64,000 nt of DNA. It comes from an uncultured Tenacibaculum sp. Its GTDB lineage: Bacteria; Bacteroidota; Bacteroidia; Flavobacteriales; Flavobacteriaceae. The DNA lies in the NCBI GenBank assembly GCA_947501615.1, contig CANMWK010000009.1, forward strand, positions 62,001-126,000, written 5' to 3'. Below are positions 50,153 through 60,582 of this stretch, piece by piece. Made by a program: the position numbers and the translations under genes. The notes beneath the pieces are model-generated. The model had not been told where the DNA came from and did not search any database. It was given only the letters and a program-made list of their open reading frames with translations. Positions within the stretch are counted from its first letter, which is position 1. Every line of letters starts with the position of its first letter.

Positions 50153-50746
50153 ATGAAAGAAGTTATAGAAAAGAGTCTAGAGACGGCATTAACATATACA
50201 GAATACAGAACATTAGTATCAGATTTATTAGAAGAAAATAAATCTACAGGAGTGAATCAGTCTGAAGCATTATATAATTATAGTTTTCTAAACGATAGAC
50301 GTATGAAGCGTTTAGATAAAACATCTAAATTGACTGAAGATACATTAACTAAGATAAAAAAAGATGTAGAACCTCAAACATGGATTGTTTTGACAGAAGG
50401 TTGGTGTGGAGATGCTGCACACAATATTCCTGTATTGAATAAAATGGCAGAAGAAAATCCAAATATTGATCTTCAATTAGTACTAAGAGACGAAAACTTA
50501 GACTTAATGGATGGTTTTCTAACCAATGGAGGAAGATCAATTCCGAAGTTAATTGCTGTTAATCAAAACAAGGAAGTGTTATTTACTTGGGGGCCAAGAC
50601 CTTCTATAGCAACAAAGTTTATTGCTGATTATAAAAAAGAACATGGTGTTGTAGATGCTGATGCAAAAAAAGATTTACAAGTTTGGTACAATAAAAACAA
50701 AGGTACCAATGTCCAAGAGGATATTTTGTCTTTATTAGAAAAGTAA
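50153..50746 (+). CDS. Thioredoxin-family protein with single-cysteine WCGDAA motif
   Basis: 197 residues from ATG 50153; the 50141 GTG start is less likely. N-terminal helical part, then a thioredoxin fold: WIVLTEGWCGDAAHNIPVL, with WCGDAA in place of the usual WCxxC, and RSIPKLIAV as the cis-Pro strand. The lone Cys means no CxxC dithiol, so it may bind or exchange thiols differently. Follows the dehydrogenase by 47 nt, probably the same transcript. Confidence 0.8.
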   Translation: MKEVIEKSLETALTYTEYRTLVSDLLEENKSTGVNQSEALYNYSFLNDRRMKRLDKTSKLTEDTLTKIKKDVEPQTWIVLTEGWCGDAAHNIPVLNKMAEENPNIDLQLVLRDENLDLMDGFLTNGGRSIPKLIAVNQNKEVLFTWGPRPSIATKFIADYKKEHGVVDADAKKDLQVWYNKNKGTNVQEDILSLLEK

Positions 50747-50778
50747 AGATTTAAATAAATTAGTAGTTTATATTTAGG

Positions 50779-50809
50779 AAGCCTTATGAGAAAATATCTC
50801 ATAAGGCTT
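50779..50809 (+). terminator. Terminator after the thioredoxin-like gene
   Basis: AAGCCTTATGAG / CTCATAAGGCTT stem with a short loop and T-run. Confidence 0.85.
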
Positions 50810-50825
50810 TTTATATTTGTAAGCT

Positions 50826-51302
50826 ATGATTGTACCTTTTGAAAAGCTATCTGAAGAAGCTAAAATTTGGATTTATCCTTCAAGTAGAAAATTCTATCCC
50901 CAAGAAAAAACGCCTTTAAAAGAAAAGATTGAAGTTTTTCTTAATACTTGGCTTGATAAAAATGAAGCTGAATTGTCATACACAATTCTATATGATAGGT
51001 TTATCATTTTTGCTACAGAAGAAGATGTTCAAATTACAAATCGGGATTTAGATAAACAAGTTGCTTTTATATTACAGTTACAACAAGAATATGAAATACA
51101 GTTGTTAGATAAGATGAATGTTTGTTTTAAACAAGGTGAATTTGTACAATACAAAGAAGTAACAGCATTTAAAAAATTACTGAAGAGTAAATCTGTGAAT
51201 AGTAAAACGATTGTGTTTGATAATTTAGTTCAGACAAAGTACGATTTTGAAAATTTCTGGGAGGTTCCAATTACTGAGAGTTGGTACAATAGATTTTTGT
51301 GA
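50826..51302 (+). CDS. Small conserved Bacteroidota protein (often called ABC transporter ATPase)
   Basis: 158 residues beginning MIVPFEKLSEEAKIWIYPSS. Homologues in Bacteroidota are commonly labelled ABC transporter ATPase, but no Walker A, Walker B or signature motif is present here. The name is therefore not supported by the sequence. It is a cytosolic alpha/beta protein of unknown role. Single gene. Confidence 0.65.
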   Translation: MIVPFEKLSEEAKIWIYPSSRKFYPQEKTPLKEKIEVFLNTWLDKNEAELSYTILYDRFIIFATEEDVQITNRDLDKQVAFILQLQQEYEIQLLDKMNVCFKQGEFVQYKEVTAFKKLLKSKSVNSKTIVFDNLVQTKYDFENFWEVPITESWYNRFL

Positions 51303-51541
51303 TTTCTTATCCAAAAATCTTTTCAAATAAATATATAATCTTAATTTAAAACACTTCAAAAATTAACATTAACCTCTCATTAAAACAATTAGTTATTCTA
51401 TATTTGTAAAAAAATAGTAAGCTTAAAAAATTGCAATGTGAATTTAAACTTGTTTTAAGTTTCTTGGCTTTTAAGTAAATACCTAAAGAAGATAAATTAA
51501 GGTAGATTTACTTTGCATTTATAAGATGCTCCTATTAAAAA

Positions 51542-54500
51542 ATGAACTATATGAAAAAACTATTACTCTCTCTCTTGTTATTGAGCTTTTCTTTTAATTT
51601 AATGAGTCAAGATGTACCGTTTACTCAAAGACTACCTATTGATGGAATTACATTGAAAGGAAATATGACTTTTGTAGCCAATAGCATTGTAAATAGACAA
51701 GATAATTTGTCTTCTCCGAATGATCCTTATAATGGTGCTGGTAGCAACTCAAGTTTTGATTTGCAGTACATTGATATTGATGACAATTATGGTATTTTAG
51801 GAAGTGAAGATACATTTTCATCATCTAAATCTTCGTTAAATTTGCCTTCATGTTCTCGTGTTGTATGGGCAGGTTTATATTGGAGTGCAGTGTATGCCAA
51901 TCGACCTACTGGTCCAAATACCTATCAAAATATTAAAATAAAACTTCCTGGAACAAACTATCAAGATATTACTGCAGATGAAGTTATTTTTGATAATGGA
52001 ATTGCAGATAGAAATCCGTATACGTGTTTTAAAGACATGACTATAGATGTTCAGGCATTATCAAATCCTAATGGAGATTATTTTGCGGCGAATATACAAA
52101 CAACTACAGGACAGTGTTGTGGTGGAACACCAGCTGGTTGGGTAATGGTAGTTGTCTATGAAAATGAAACAGAGTCAAGTAAACATTTTAGTGTTTTTGA
52201 TGGTTTTTCTACAGTTCAAGCAGGTGATGCCCCAATACAAGTTTCTTATGATGGTTTTAGAACAGGACCATCTGGACCTGTAAGAACTCAAATGCTTATA
52301 GCCGGATTAGAAGGGGATAGCAGTTTTTTAGGTGATCGTTTCGAAATAAGAGATACTTCGGGTAATTTTGTACCTCAGTCTAATACTTTAAATCCAAGTA
52401 ATAACTTTTTTAATAGTTCAATTTCATCAAATGATGCTTATTTAACAGGAAGAGATCCAAGCAGTACGAATACCTTAGGTTTTGATGTTGATATGTTTGA
52501 TATTACTAATCCTGGTAATACAGTTATAGATAATAATCAAACTTCAATAGAAACTAGGTTTGTAACAGGTAGAGATGGATATTGGGTGTTTTTAAATGCT
52601 ATTGTAGTTGAGGTTATAGAATCTGATATAAAACTTGTAAAAACTATTGATGATGGATCTGGAGTAGATTTAGCTGGTGCTACTTTAAGCTTGGGTAGTG
52701 ATTTATGGTATAACCTAAGATTTCAAAATGTTGGTACTGATGATGCTACAAATACAATAATTAAAGATAGGTTACCTAAGAATGTAAGTTTAATTACTTC
52801 AGATATAGTATTGCCTAGTGGAGTAACTTTGTCTAATTATGAAGTTCCTTCAGAGTCTAATGATTTTAGAGGAGAACTTACGCTTAGTATAGATGATAGT
52901 TTAGTTGAAGAAGGAGGGGCAATTCACAATATTAGATTCCGTTGTCAATTAGCTTCAGATTGTGAAGGTTTTAAAGATAGATGTTCAAATGTAATTGAAA
53001 GTTCAGCATTTATAAGCTTTGAAGGAGCTAATGGTGGTGTTAGAAAAGAGAATGTTCCTAGTATTTCAGGTATTGATGCTTGTGGTATAGGAATTTACGG
53101 AGCTACAATTTTTTTAGTAGATACTAGTGTTTGTAATTCTTCTATTGAAAATATAACAGTTTGCGAATCTTCGGTTGATTTAACTGCTGGAGAAGGTTTT
53201 GAATCGTATGTTTGGGAAAAAAATGGTACTACTTTTACAACAGGAAATACTAGAACAATTACAGTAACAGAATCAGGGGCATATACAGTAACTAAAATAA
53301 GTCCTTCAGGTACTCCGGTTAGTTGTGTTAGTTTTAATGAAGCATTTAATGTAAGTATAAATGGTATAGCAAACCCTTTAATAAATTATGCTGATAATAT
53401 TCGTACTTGTGCTACAGATGGAAGTCAATTAGTTGATGTTTATTTAAACGATACAACTACATCTAAAAATATAGTAACTGGAGTTAGTGCTCCTAATACT
53501 GTAAAATGGCAGCAATTAAAAGCTTCTTGTGTATCTAGTTCTAATATAAACTGCTCAAATTCTGATGATACATGTTGGGAAGACCTACCTACTAATTCTA
53601 CTAGTTATACTAGAGATTTTTCTGAAGAAGGACAATTTAGATTAGTCATAGAGAATGAAAATGGTTGTGTAAATAAGTATTACTTTAATATTTTTCAAGA
53701 GAATATTAGTCCTACAATTGATATAGAAAATATTATTTGTGGTAGTAATGGAACGATTACAGTGAACAATGTTCCAACCGATCATCAATATGCATTGGTT
53801 TTAAAAGATAACCCAGCACCTGATGCTAGCGCCTATCAATCTTCAAATGTATTTTCAGTAGATACTGAAGGTAACTATGACTTATATATACGAAACACAA
53901 TAACATCTAGTGTTTTTTATTATCCAAATCAACAAATAAATACTATTGATTTAGATGCAGAGGTTACTATTCAACCTGTGTTATGTGCAGGAGAAACAGG
54001 AGAAATTAATGTGCAATTGAATTCTGCTATTTCAGGACCTTATACTTACAAACTTTTAGATGGATTTACAGTAGTTAATACTTTTGGACCAACTACAGAT
54101 TCAAATGTAATTTTTCCTGTAACAAACTCAGGAAATTATACAGTAGAAGTTTCTACTTCAGGCTGTGTGTTTTCAGAACCAACTTCTATAGCGTTTCCTC
54201 AAGAAATGATTGTTGATGTGTTGAAGGTTAGAGATATATCGTGTAGTGATGAAGGTGAAATCAATTTAACTGTTGATGGAGGAACTGCAAATTACAGTTA
54301 TGCAATTTGGTCTTATACTCCGGCAAGTACTGCAACTAAAGCACCAATCTCATATACTAACGTAGGAGAAATTTCTCCTACTGATTTTTTTACAACTACT
54401 AACTATACTATTCCTTCAGGGGAAGAAGGGACTTATGAATTTATTGCAATAGATAGTAATAATTGTAGTGTAATATCTTCATCAGTTGCTATAACTACAA

Positions 54501-57500
54501 TAGAGCCAGAAGTCTTAACGATGTCTAATGTTGAGGTAACTAAAAATGCTACTTGTGATCCAAATACTGGAGCAACTGTAGAAGTTACAGCAAATGGAGG
54601 AGTACCTCCTTATGAGTTTAGTGTAGATGGAGGAACTACTTGGCAAGTGTCAAGTATATTTACAAATTTAACAGCAGGAGTATATGATGTGTTAGTTAGA
54701 GATACGAGTAATTGTCCTATAAATGAGTGCACAGTTAATACGTTTGCTAATGGAAATTTTGAAGAGGTCACATCAACAGTATCGACATTTAAAATTGTAG
54801 ATGAAACTGAGATTGAGGGATGGAAGACCACGGCAGCAGATAATCAGATAGAAATTTTTAAAAGCGGTTTTCAAGGGATACCAGCTTCTAGTGGCGATCA
54901 TTTTGTAGAATTAAATGCTAATATAGCTTCAACATTATATCAAGAGTTTTGTACTAAGCCAGGAGATGTAATTTCTTGGTCTATAGATCACCGTGGTAGA
55001 ACTGGAACAGATGTTGCCGAGTTAAGAATAGGAGGAAGTATAACGCCTAGCGTTTCTGATTTTTCTCAACAAATGACAGATGAAGACTCTGCTTGGGGTG
55101 CATATTCTGGTAGCTATACTGTACCCGCTGGACAAACAACTACAGTTATTTCATTAACGGCTATTTCTTCAGCATCAGGAAATTTAGCTGTTGGTAATCT
55201 TATTGATAATGTTGTTGTTAATGTAAATTATGCAGCTGTTACTGCTCCTTATGAATTAACAATAGATAGTCCATCGCCAATAGTTTTTACAACTGATGTT
55301 AATAATTGTAATACTGGTGTTAATGGAGAAATTACCATAGAAGTTTCAGAGGGAAATGGAGATTATAATTTTAGTTTAGATGGAGGGCCATGGATTACTC
55401 CAGATAATTCTTCACCAGCATTATATACTTTTACTGGATTAATATCTGGGAATCATCAAGTGTCTGTAAGAGATAGTGCTGGATGTATTTCAAACTCAAC
55501 TGTTACAATTTTACCTGAATTAACGGGTACAGCGACAGTGGAAAATATTTCTGGTTTAGATAATATAGTTATCGCGGCAGTAGGAGGATCTTCTTCTTAT
55601 GAGTATTCAGCAGATAATGGAGTAACCTACCAAAATGATAATACTTTTATAGGTTTAACACCTAATTCATATACTTTAAAAGTTAGAGATACTAATGGGT
55701 GTGTAGCAGATGTTGGAGTTGATGATACTACTTGTTCAGTAGATTTTACTGTAACCTTAGTAAAAGAAATAGGTTGTGTAGATCCTGATGCAGAAATAGA
55801 ATTGTCAATTACATCAGGTTCTGGAAATTACGAGTATAGCGTATTAGATAGTGTAGGTAATGTTGTAATAGCAAGATCGTCTTTGTCAACTACAACAACT
55901 AACTTTTTTGTTTCACTTTCAGGTACATATACAGTAATTGTTTTTGATACTGGAAATGCTTCAGAATGTTCAGTTTCTAAAGACATCAGTGTAGAACCAC
56001 CAGTATATGCTGAGTTTACAGTAACTTCAACAGACCCGACTTGTTCAGGAAGTGCTACAGGAATAATAACTGTTGATAGTACAAATGGTCAAGCACTTAC
56101 GTATACTCTTTCTCAAAATGGAGTAACAGTGCCAAATGTTGTTTTTGATGCTTCAATAAATTCTTTTATTAATGTAATTGCAGGAGATTATTCAATTACA
56201 GCAACAGATGTTGGTGGTTGTATATCACCAGTTGTAGCTGTTACATTATCTGAAGATCCCCCTATAACAATTAACAATCCTATTGTTACCCAATTTGGTT
56301 GTGAATCAGGGAATGTTTCAGGAAATGCTGCTATAACTATAGACCTTTCATCAGATGTTATTGGAGGTAGTGGCATTTACAATACGATTGAAGTGTTTAA
56401 TGACAATGGTACATCAGGAGAGTTTTCAGATGATGTAAAAATAAATGGAACAAATAATAATGGTGTATATTCTTTTGAAATTTCGGATACGAATGGAGGA
56501 AGTTTTTATGCGAAAGTAGTAGATAGTGAAGGTTGTGAAGCTATTTCGCCTTTTGTTACTGTCGATCCTTATGACGAATTGCAAGCAATAACAGTTAGCC
56601 AAAGAGAAGCGATAAGTTGTTCTAATGGAGGTGAGTTAATCGATATTTTTTATACTTCAAGTTTAGGGAACTCTACTGCTGATGTAACTATTCTAGATGG
56701 AACAGGAGCAGTAGTTGAAACAATTTCAGGAGTTAAAAGTAATACAACAACTAGTAATACAGTAAGTATAACTACTAATACTGTACGTTTAATTTCTGGT
56801 ATATATACTATAATAGTTGCAAATCCAGTAAATGGATGTGAAGTAACAGGAATATATCAAGTAAATGACGTTGCAACATATACAGCAACAATAACAAACA
56901 CCTCTCCTATAGCGTGCTTTGGTGATAATAATGCCTCAATAACACTTACTGTTGAATTTTCAACAGGAGTATATACAGGAGAATATAATTATGAGGTTTT
57001 TACAGAAACAGGACAGCCATCAGGAATTTCAGGAGTTAGTACCGGATCAACTCTAATTGACGGATTATCTTCAGGGAATTATTACGTTCAAGTAACATTA
57101 AATGACGCTCCTTCTTGTGTGCTAAGAACACAAGATTTGATTATAAATGGTCCAGCAAGTGAATTAAATCATACAGCATCAATTCAAGAAGTGAATTGTA
57201 ATGCTGACAATAGCGGAAGTATTAATGTAAGCGCTACAGGTGGTTGGGGTGGCTATGAATACCAATTAGAAAACCTGACGACAGGATTAATAGAAAGAGA
57301 TTTTAATTCTGATAACATATTTACTAATTTATCTTCTGGAGAGTATACAATAAAGGTTAGAGATTTTAATGGTTGTGAGAATAGTTCAAATATTACATTA
57401 ACCGACCCAACTCCTATTAATGGAGTAGCGAGTTTAATAACTCCAAATACGATTGAAATATCTTCTGTAGTAGGAGGTACACCTCCTTATGAGTATTCTA

Positions 57501-60226
57501 TTGATGGAAACGTTTTTAGTTCAATACCTATATTCGAGAATTTAGAAAATGGAGTAATATATATACCTATTATTAGAGATTCAAAAGGTTGTACAAGTTA
57601 TTTGCCTCCTATCCTTACATCTCAAGAATTATTAATTGCCGCAGATGATAGTTTTGTTGGGCTTCATTTTATACCTGGAGATATTACATCAAGTGTAGTA
57701 AATAATGATACGTTATATGGGAATCCTGTAACTATTGGTTTTGGAGAAGGAGAAGTAAGTATAAACACTCAACCTTCTGGAGTTACTAATCCTGATGAGT
57801 TAAGTTTAGATATTCATACAGGTCAAATAACAGTAGATGCAAATGCTCCTTCAGGAACATATTTATATACTTATGAGATTTGCGAAAATGGAGCAAACCC
57901 TGCTAATTGTGATCAAGCTACTGTAACTATTGTAGTTATTGATTCTAATACTCCATTATTACTAGTGGCATCTGACGATGCTGTTTCAACACCTTTGGAT
58001 ACTTCAGTAAGTATTGATGTTTTAGCAAACGATACAAATGTTCCTGTTAATGCTATTTTAGATATTGAAGTTCAGCCAGCAAACGGAACTGTAACTATAG
58101 ATGATAATGGTACTCAAAATGATACTAGTGATGATGTTATTGTGTACACACCAAATTCAAGTTTTGTTGGAGACGATACATTTGTTTATCAAATTTGTGA
58201 TAATGATTGTGATACGGCCACAGTTTTTATAAATGTTGTACCGCTGAATCCATTATTGGAAGCTACGTTAACTACAATAGATAATAACTGTAACGGTAAT
58301 TCAGAAGGAATTATTGAGATAAGCGTAACGGGAGGTGTTACTCCATATAAATATACTCTTATAGCTGGTACTACTGCTTTAGTTGTAGATAATCCTAATA
58401 ATATTTTTACAAACTTATTAGCAGGAAACTATACGGTAGAGGTTGTAGATGATTTAGGAACTAAAATAAGTTTAGATGCTACAATTACAGAGCCAGCTCC
58501 TTTATTTATTGATTCTAATGTGGTTGCTAATGGAAGTGTTGAACTTATAGGATCGGGTGGAACAGCACCTTACGAGTATAGTGTAGCCAGATCGGCATTT
58601 ACAACAAACAATGTATTCAATTTACAACCTGGAGATTATGATGTTACAATTCGAGATGCAAATGGTTGTATAGCTACGAATGTGATTTCAGTTACAGGAT
58701 CTAATACTACTCCAATTGCTAACAATGACACTATAACAACAATAAGTGATGCGTCTGTTGCAATAAATATTTTTCAGAATGATGTAAATATTCCTACTGT
58801 AGGTTTTTTAACCCCGAATACTCCACTAAACGGAGTTGTAACAGTAGATGATTTTGGAACGCCAAATGATCCAAGTGATGATTTAGTAATATATACACCA
58901 AATTCTAATTTTGTAGGAACAGATACTTTTACCTATACAATTTGCGATAATAGTATACCAGCTTATTGTGCTACAGCTACAGTTACTATTGTGGTAGAAC
59001 CTTCAAATTTACCTTTAAATATAGATGTAATTACCAGTGATGTAACATGTAACGGTAGTACAAATGGGTTTATTCAAATAAATGTTAATGGAGGAAGAGC
59101 TCCTTTTAATTTTGAGCTTTTTGATGCTGTAGGTGCTCCTGTAACAAATGGAACATTTAATATTTTTACTAATTTATCATCGGGAGTATACACGGTAAGA
59201 GTTAGTGATGACAATGGTCTAACAGAAACATTGCCAAATATTATTATTAATGAATCTGAAGTGTTGTCTACGGTATTAGTAAGTACCAACGTAAGTTGTA
59301 ATGGTGCAGATGATGGAAGGGTAACAGTGAATACTACTGGAGGTTCTGGATCTTATGTTTACAAAATAAACTCAGGTTCTAGAAATTATCAAACGGATAA
59401 TGTATTTACAAATCTAGCCCCAGGAAATTATACGATATCTATTTTAGATGATGCAGGATGTGAAGATGAAGCGGAGGTTACAATTACTGAGCCAACACCT
59501 TTATTTATAAGTTCTGTAGATATTAGAGCTACAGGAAGATTTCCTAGTGGAAGGATTAAGGTAGGGGCTGACGGAGGAACACCAAGATATCAATATAGTA
59601 TCAATGGAGGTGCATTTAGAAGATCAAATAAATTTTTAGATTTAGAAGATGGTTCATATACAATTTTAGTACAAGATAGTAACGGTTGTATTTCTAATCC
59701 ATTTACAGTACAAATTGATAAAATAGAAATTAACAACACTGTAAGTCAAGTGGCGGAAGTATTAGAAATGACCTATAAAAATGCGGTTTCTTATCAATGG
59801 ATAGATGTAGATGATGATATTAGAATTCCAGGAGCTAATAAAGCTACATATACTCCAACAAAATCGGGTAGATTTCAGGTAGAAATGGTAGTCAATGAAA
59901 CTTCGTTACGAGTTCAAAATCAGACAACGGTTAGAAGAGAAAACACTCAAATTATTTTATCACCTGTTATTGAGTATAAAATAGAAACGTTAGGTATCGA
60001 TGATGTTGAGAAAAATATCTTTAAAGTGTATCCTAATCCAACTTCTGAACGATTAGTACTACCAACAACTTTAATTCGTAAAACGTATAAAATTTATTCT
60101 ATTCTGGGTAAAGAAGTACAATCAGATGTAATTTATTCTGAGGAAATTCAAGTGAATGAACTTGCTAAAGGAGTTTATTTCCTTAGAGTAGATGGGTTTG
60201 AACCTGTACGATTTATAAAACGATAA
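51542..60226 (+). CDS. Giant T9SS-secreted cell-surface adhesin (SprB-like repeats)
   Basis: 2894 residues with a signal peptide (SLLLLSFSFNLMSQ). ATG 51551 is an alternative start. Roughly: N-terminal region 1-360, a DUF11-type domain from about 362 (IKLVKTIDDGSG), many SprB-type repeats (C-NG-x-G...GGxxPYxYSI...NLxxGxYTVxVxDxxGC), a galactose-binding-like domain inserted at about 1070-1230 (ANGNFEEVTS, ELNANIASTLYQEF), two tandem-95 Ig-like modules at about 2140 and 2390 (NDTNVPV, YTPNSSFVGDDTFVYQ), and a C-terminal type A sorting domain from about 2828 (VYPNPTSERLV, LAKGVYFLRVDG). It should be secreted by the T9SS and anchored outside, for adhesion or gliding. Single gene with a strong terminator. 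Confidence 0.9.
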   Translation: MNYMKKLLLSLLLLSFSFNLMSQDVPFTQRLPIDGITLKGNMTFVANSIVNRQDNLSSPNDPYNGAGSNSSFDLQYIDIDDNYGILGSEDTFSSSKSSLNLPSCSRVVWAGLYWSAVYANRPTGPNTYQNIKIKLPGTNYQDITADEVIFDNGIADRNPYTCFKDMTIDVQALSNPNGDYFAANIQTTTGQCCGGTPAGWVMVVVYENETESSKHFSVFDGFSTVQAGDAPIQVSYDGFRTGPSGPVRTQMLIAGLEGDSSFLGDRFEIRDTSGNFVPQSNTLNPSNNFFNSSISSNDAYLTGRDPSSTNTLGFDVDMFDITNPGNTVIDNNQTSIETRFVTGRDGYWVFLNAIVVEVIESDIKLVKTIDDGSGVDLAGATLSLGSDLWYNLRFQNVGTDDATNTIIKDRLPKNVSLITSDIVLPSGVTLSNYEVPSESNDFRGELTLSIDDSLVEEGGAIHNIRFRCQLASDCEGFKDRCSNVIESSAFISFEGANGGVRKENVPSISGIDACGIGIYGATIFLVDTSVCNSSIENITVCESSVDLTAGEGFESYVWEKNGTTFTTGNTRTITVTESGAYTVTKISPSGTPVSCVSFNEAFNVSINGIANPLINYADNIRTCATDGSQLVDVYLNDTTTSKNIVTGVSAPNTVKWQQLKASCVSSSNINCSNSDDTCWEDLPTNSTSYTRDFSEEGQFRLVIENENGCVNKYYFNIFQENISPTIDIENIICGSNGTITVNNVPTDHQYALVLKDNPAPDASAYQSSNVFSVDTEGNYDLYIRNTITSSVFYYPNQQINTIDLDAEVTIQPVLCAGETGEINVQLNSAISGPYTYKLLDGFTVVNTFGPTTDSNVIFPVTNSGNYTVEVSTSGCVFSEPTSIAFPQEMIVDVLKVRDISCSDEGEINLTVDGGTANYSYAIWSYTPASTATKAPISYTNVGEISPTDFFTTTNYTIPSGEEGTYEFIAIDSNNCSVISSSVAITTIEPEVLTMSNVEVTKNATCDPNTGATVEVTANGGVPPYEFSVDGGTTWQVSSIFTNLTAGVYDVLVRDTSNCPINECTVNTFANGNFEEVTSTVSTFKIVDETEIEGWKTTAADNQIEIFKSGFQGIPASSGDHFVELNANIASTLYQEFCTKPGDVISWSIDHRGRTGTDVAELRIGGSITPSVSDFSQQMTDEDSAWGAYSGSYTVPAGQTTTVISLTAISSASGNLAVGNLIDNVVVNVNYAAVTAPYELTIDSPSPIVFTTDVNNCNTGVNGEITIEVSEGNGDYNFSLDGGPWITPDNSSPALYTFTGLISGNHQVSVRDSAGCISNSTVTILPELTGTATVENISGLDNIVIAAVGGSSSYEYSADNGVTYQNDNTFIGLTPNSYTLKVRDTNGCVADVGVDDTTCSVDFTVTLVKEIGCVDPDAEIELSITSGSGNYEYSVLDSVGNVVIARSSLSTTTTNFFVSLSGTYTVIVFDTGNASECSVSKDISVEPPVYAEFTVTSTDPTCSGSATGIITVDSTNGQALTYTLSQNGVTVPNVVFDASINSFINVIAGDYSITATDVGGCISPVVAVTLSEDPPITINNPIVTQFGCESGNVSGNAAITIDLSSDVIGGSGIYNTIEVFNDNGTSGEFSDDVKINGTNNNGVYSFEISDTNGGSFYAKVVDSEGCEAISPFVTVDPYDELQAITVSQREAISCSNGGELIDIFYTSSLGNSTADVTILDGTGAVVETISGVKSNTTTSNTVSITTNTVRLISGIYTIIVANPVNGCEVTGIYQVNDVATYTATITNTSPIACFGDNNASITLTVEFSTGVYTGEYNYEVFTETGQPSGISGVSTGSTLIDGLSSGNYYVQVTLNDAPSCVLRTQDLIINGPASELNHTASIQEVNCNADNSGSINVSATGGWGGYEYQLENLTTGLIERDFNSDNIFTNLSSGEYTIKVRDFNGCENSSNITLTDPTPINGVASLITPNTIEISSVVGGTPPYEYSIDGNVFSSIPIFENLENGVIYIPIIRDSKGCTSYLPPILTSQELLIAADDSFVGLHFIPGDITSSVVNNDTLYGNPVTIGFGEGEVSINTQPSGVTNPDELSLDIHTGQITVDANAPSGTYLYTYEICENGANPANCDQATVTIVVIDSNTPLLLVASDDAVSTPLDTSVSIDVLANDTNVPVNAILDIEVQPANGTVTIDDNGTQNDTSDDVIVYTPNSSFVGDDTFVYQICDNDCDTATVFINVVPLNPLLEATLTTIDNNCNGNSEGIIEISVTGGVTPYKYTLIAGTTALVVDNPNNIFTNLLAGNYTVEVVDDLGTKISLDATITEPAPLFIDSNVVANGSVELIGSGGTAPYEYSVARSAFTTNNVFNLQPGDYDVTIRDANGCIATNVISVTGSNTTPIANNDTITTISDASVAINIFQNDVNIPTVGFLTPNTPLNGVVTVDDFGTPNDPSDDLVIYTPNSNFVGTDTFTYTICDNSIPAYCATATVTIVVEPSNLPLNIDVITSDVTCNGSTNGFIQINVNGGRAPFNFELFDAVGAPVTNGTFNIFTNLSSGVYTVRVSDDNGLTETLPNIIINESEVLSTVLVSTNVSCNGADDGRVTVNTTGGSGSYVYKINSGSRNYQTDNVFTNLAPGNYTISILDDAGCEDEAEVTITEPTPLFISSVDIRATGRFPSGRIKVGADGGTPRYQYSINGGAFRRSNKFLDLEDGSYTILVQDSNGCISNPFTVQIDKIEINNTVSQVAEVLEMTYKNAVSYQWIDVDDDIRIPGANKATYTPTKSGRFQVEMVVNETSLRVQNQTTVRRENTQIILSPVIEYKIETLGIDDVEKNIFKVYPNPTSERLVLPTTLIRKTYKIYSILGKEVQSDVIYSEEIQVNELAKGVYFLRVDGFEPVRFIKR

Positions 60227-60273
60227 AAATCAAATATAAATTTAGAATAAGCTTTACGCATATTCAAAAGGTG

Positions 60274-60310
60274 AAAAAGAGGTTTAAAAAGCAATTTTAA
60301 ACCTCTTTTT
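60274..60310 (+). terminator. Long terminator hairpin of the adhesin gene
   Basis: AAAAAGAGGTTTAAAA / TTTTAAACCTCTTTTT, a perfect 16-bp stem with a 5-nt loop. The arm sequence equals the outer arms of the repeat at 9016-9168. Confidence 0.85.
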
Positions 60311-60401
60311 TTATGAACTGTTATATGAAATATTGTGTTGAAAATAGATCTATTTTAGAAGCAAGAAGTCTTATATGATTTACAGTTAGTTTTTTCGCAT
60401 A

Positions 60402-60523
60402 TGTCAGTTCGAGTATTTTTTCGAAGTGTCAACGTAGTAAAAAATGTATCGAGAACAATCCGACTACTTCTCGATAAAAAATTATTCTTCATTCCATTAC
60501 TAATAATTTCACTCGAAGTGACA
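60402..60523. repeat. Intergenic palindromic repeat cluster
   Basis: TGTCAGTTCGAGT (left) is complementary to ACTCGAAGTGACA (right) at 12 of 13 positions. An inner pair ATCGAGAA/TTCTCGAT lies between them. This resembles REP-like elements between genes in marine Flavobacteriaceae. The region 60311-60582 has no coding sequence. Confidence 0.5.
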
Positions 60524-60582
60524 GAAACATTTATACGAAATTAAATCCCAAAAATCGTCTTAGTTCTTGAATCGTCTTATCA

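Noticed and set aside
50826..51302. ABC transporter ATPase
   Set aside because: No Walker A, Walker B or signature motif is found; the name used for homologues seems to be a mislabel.
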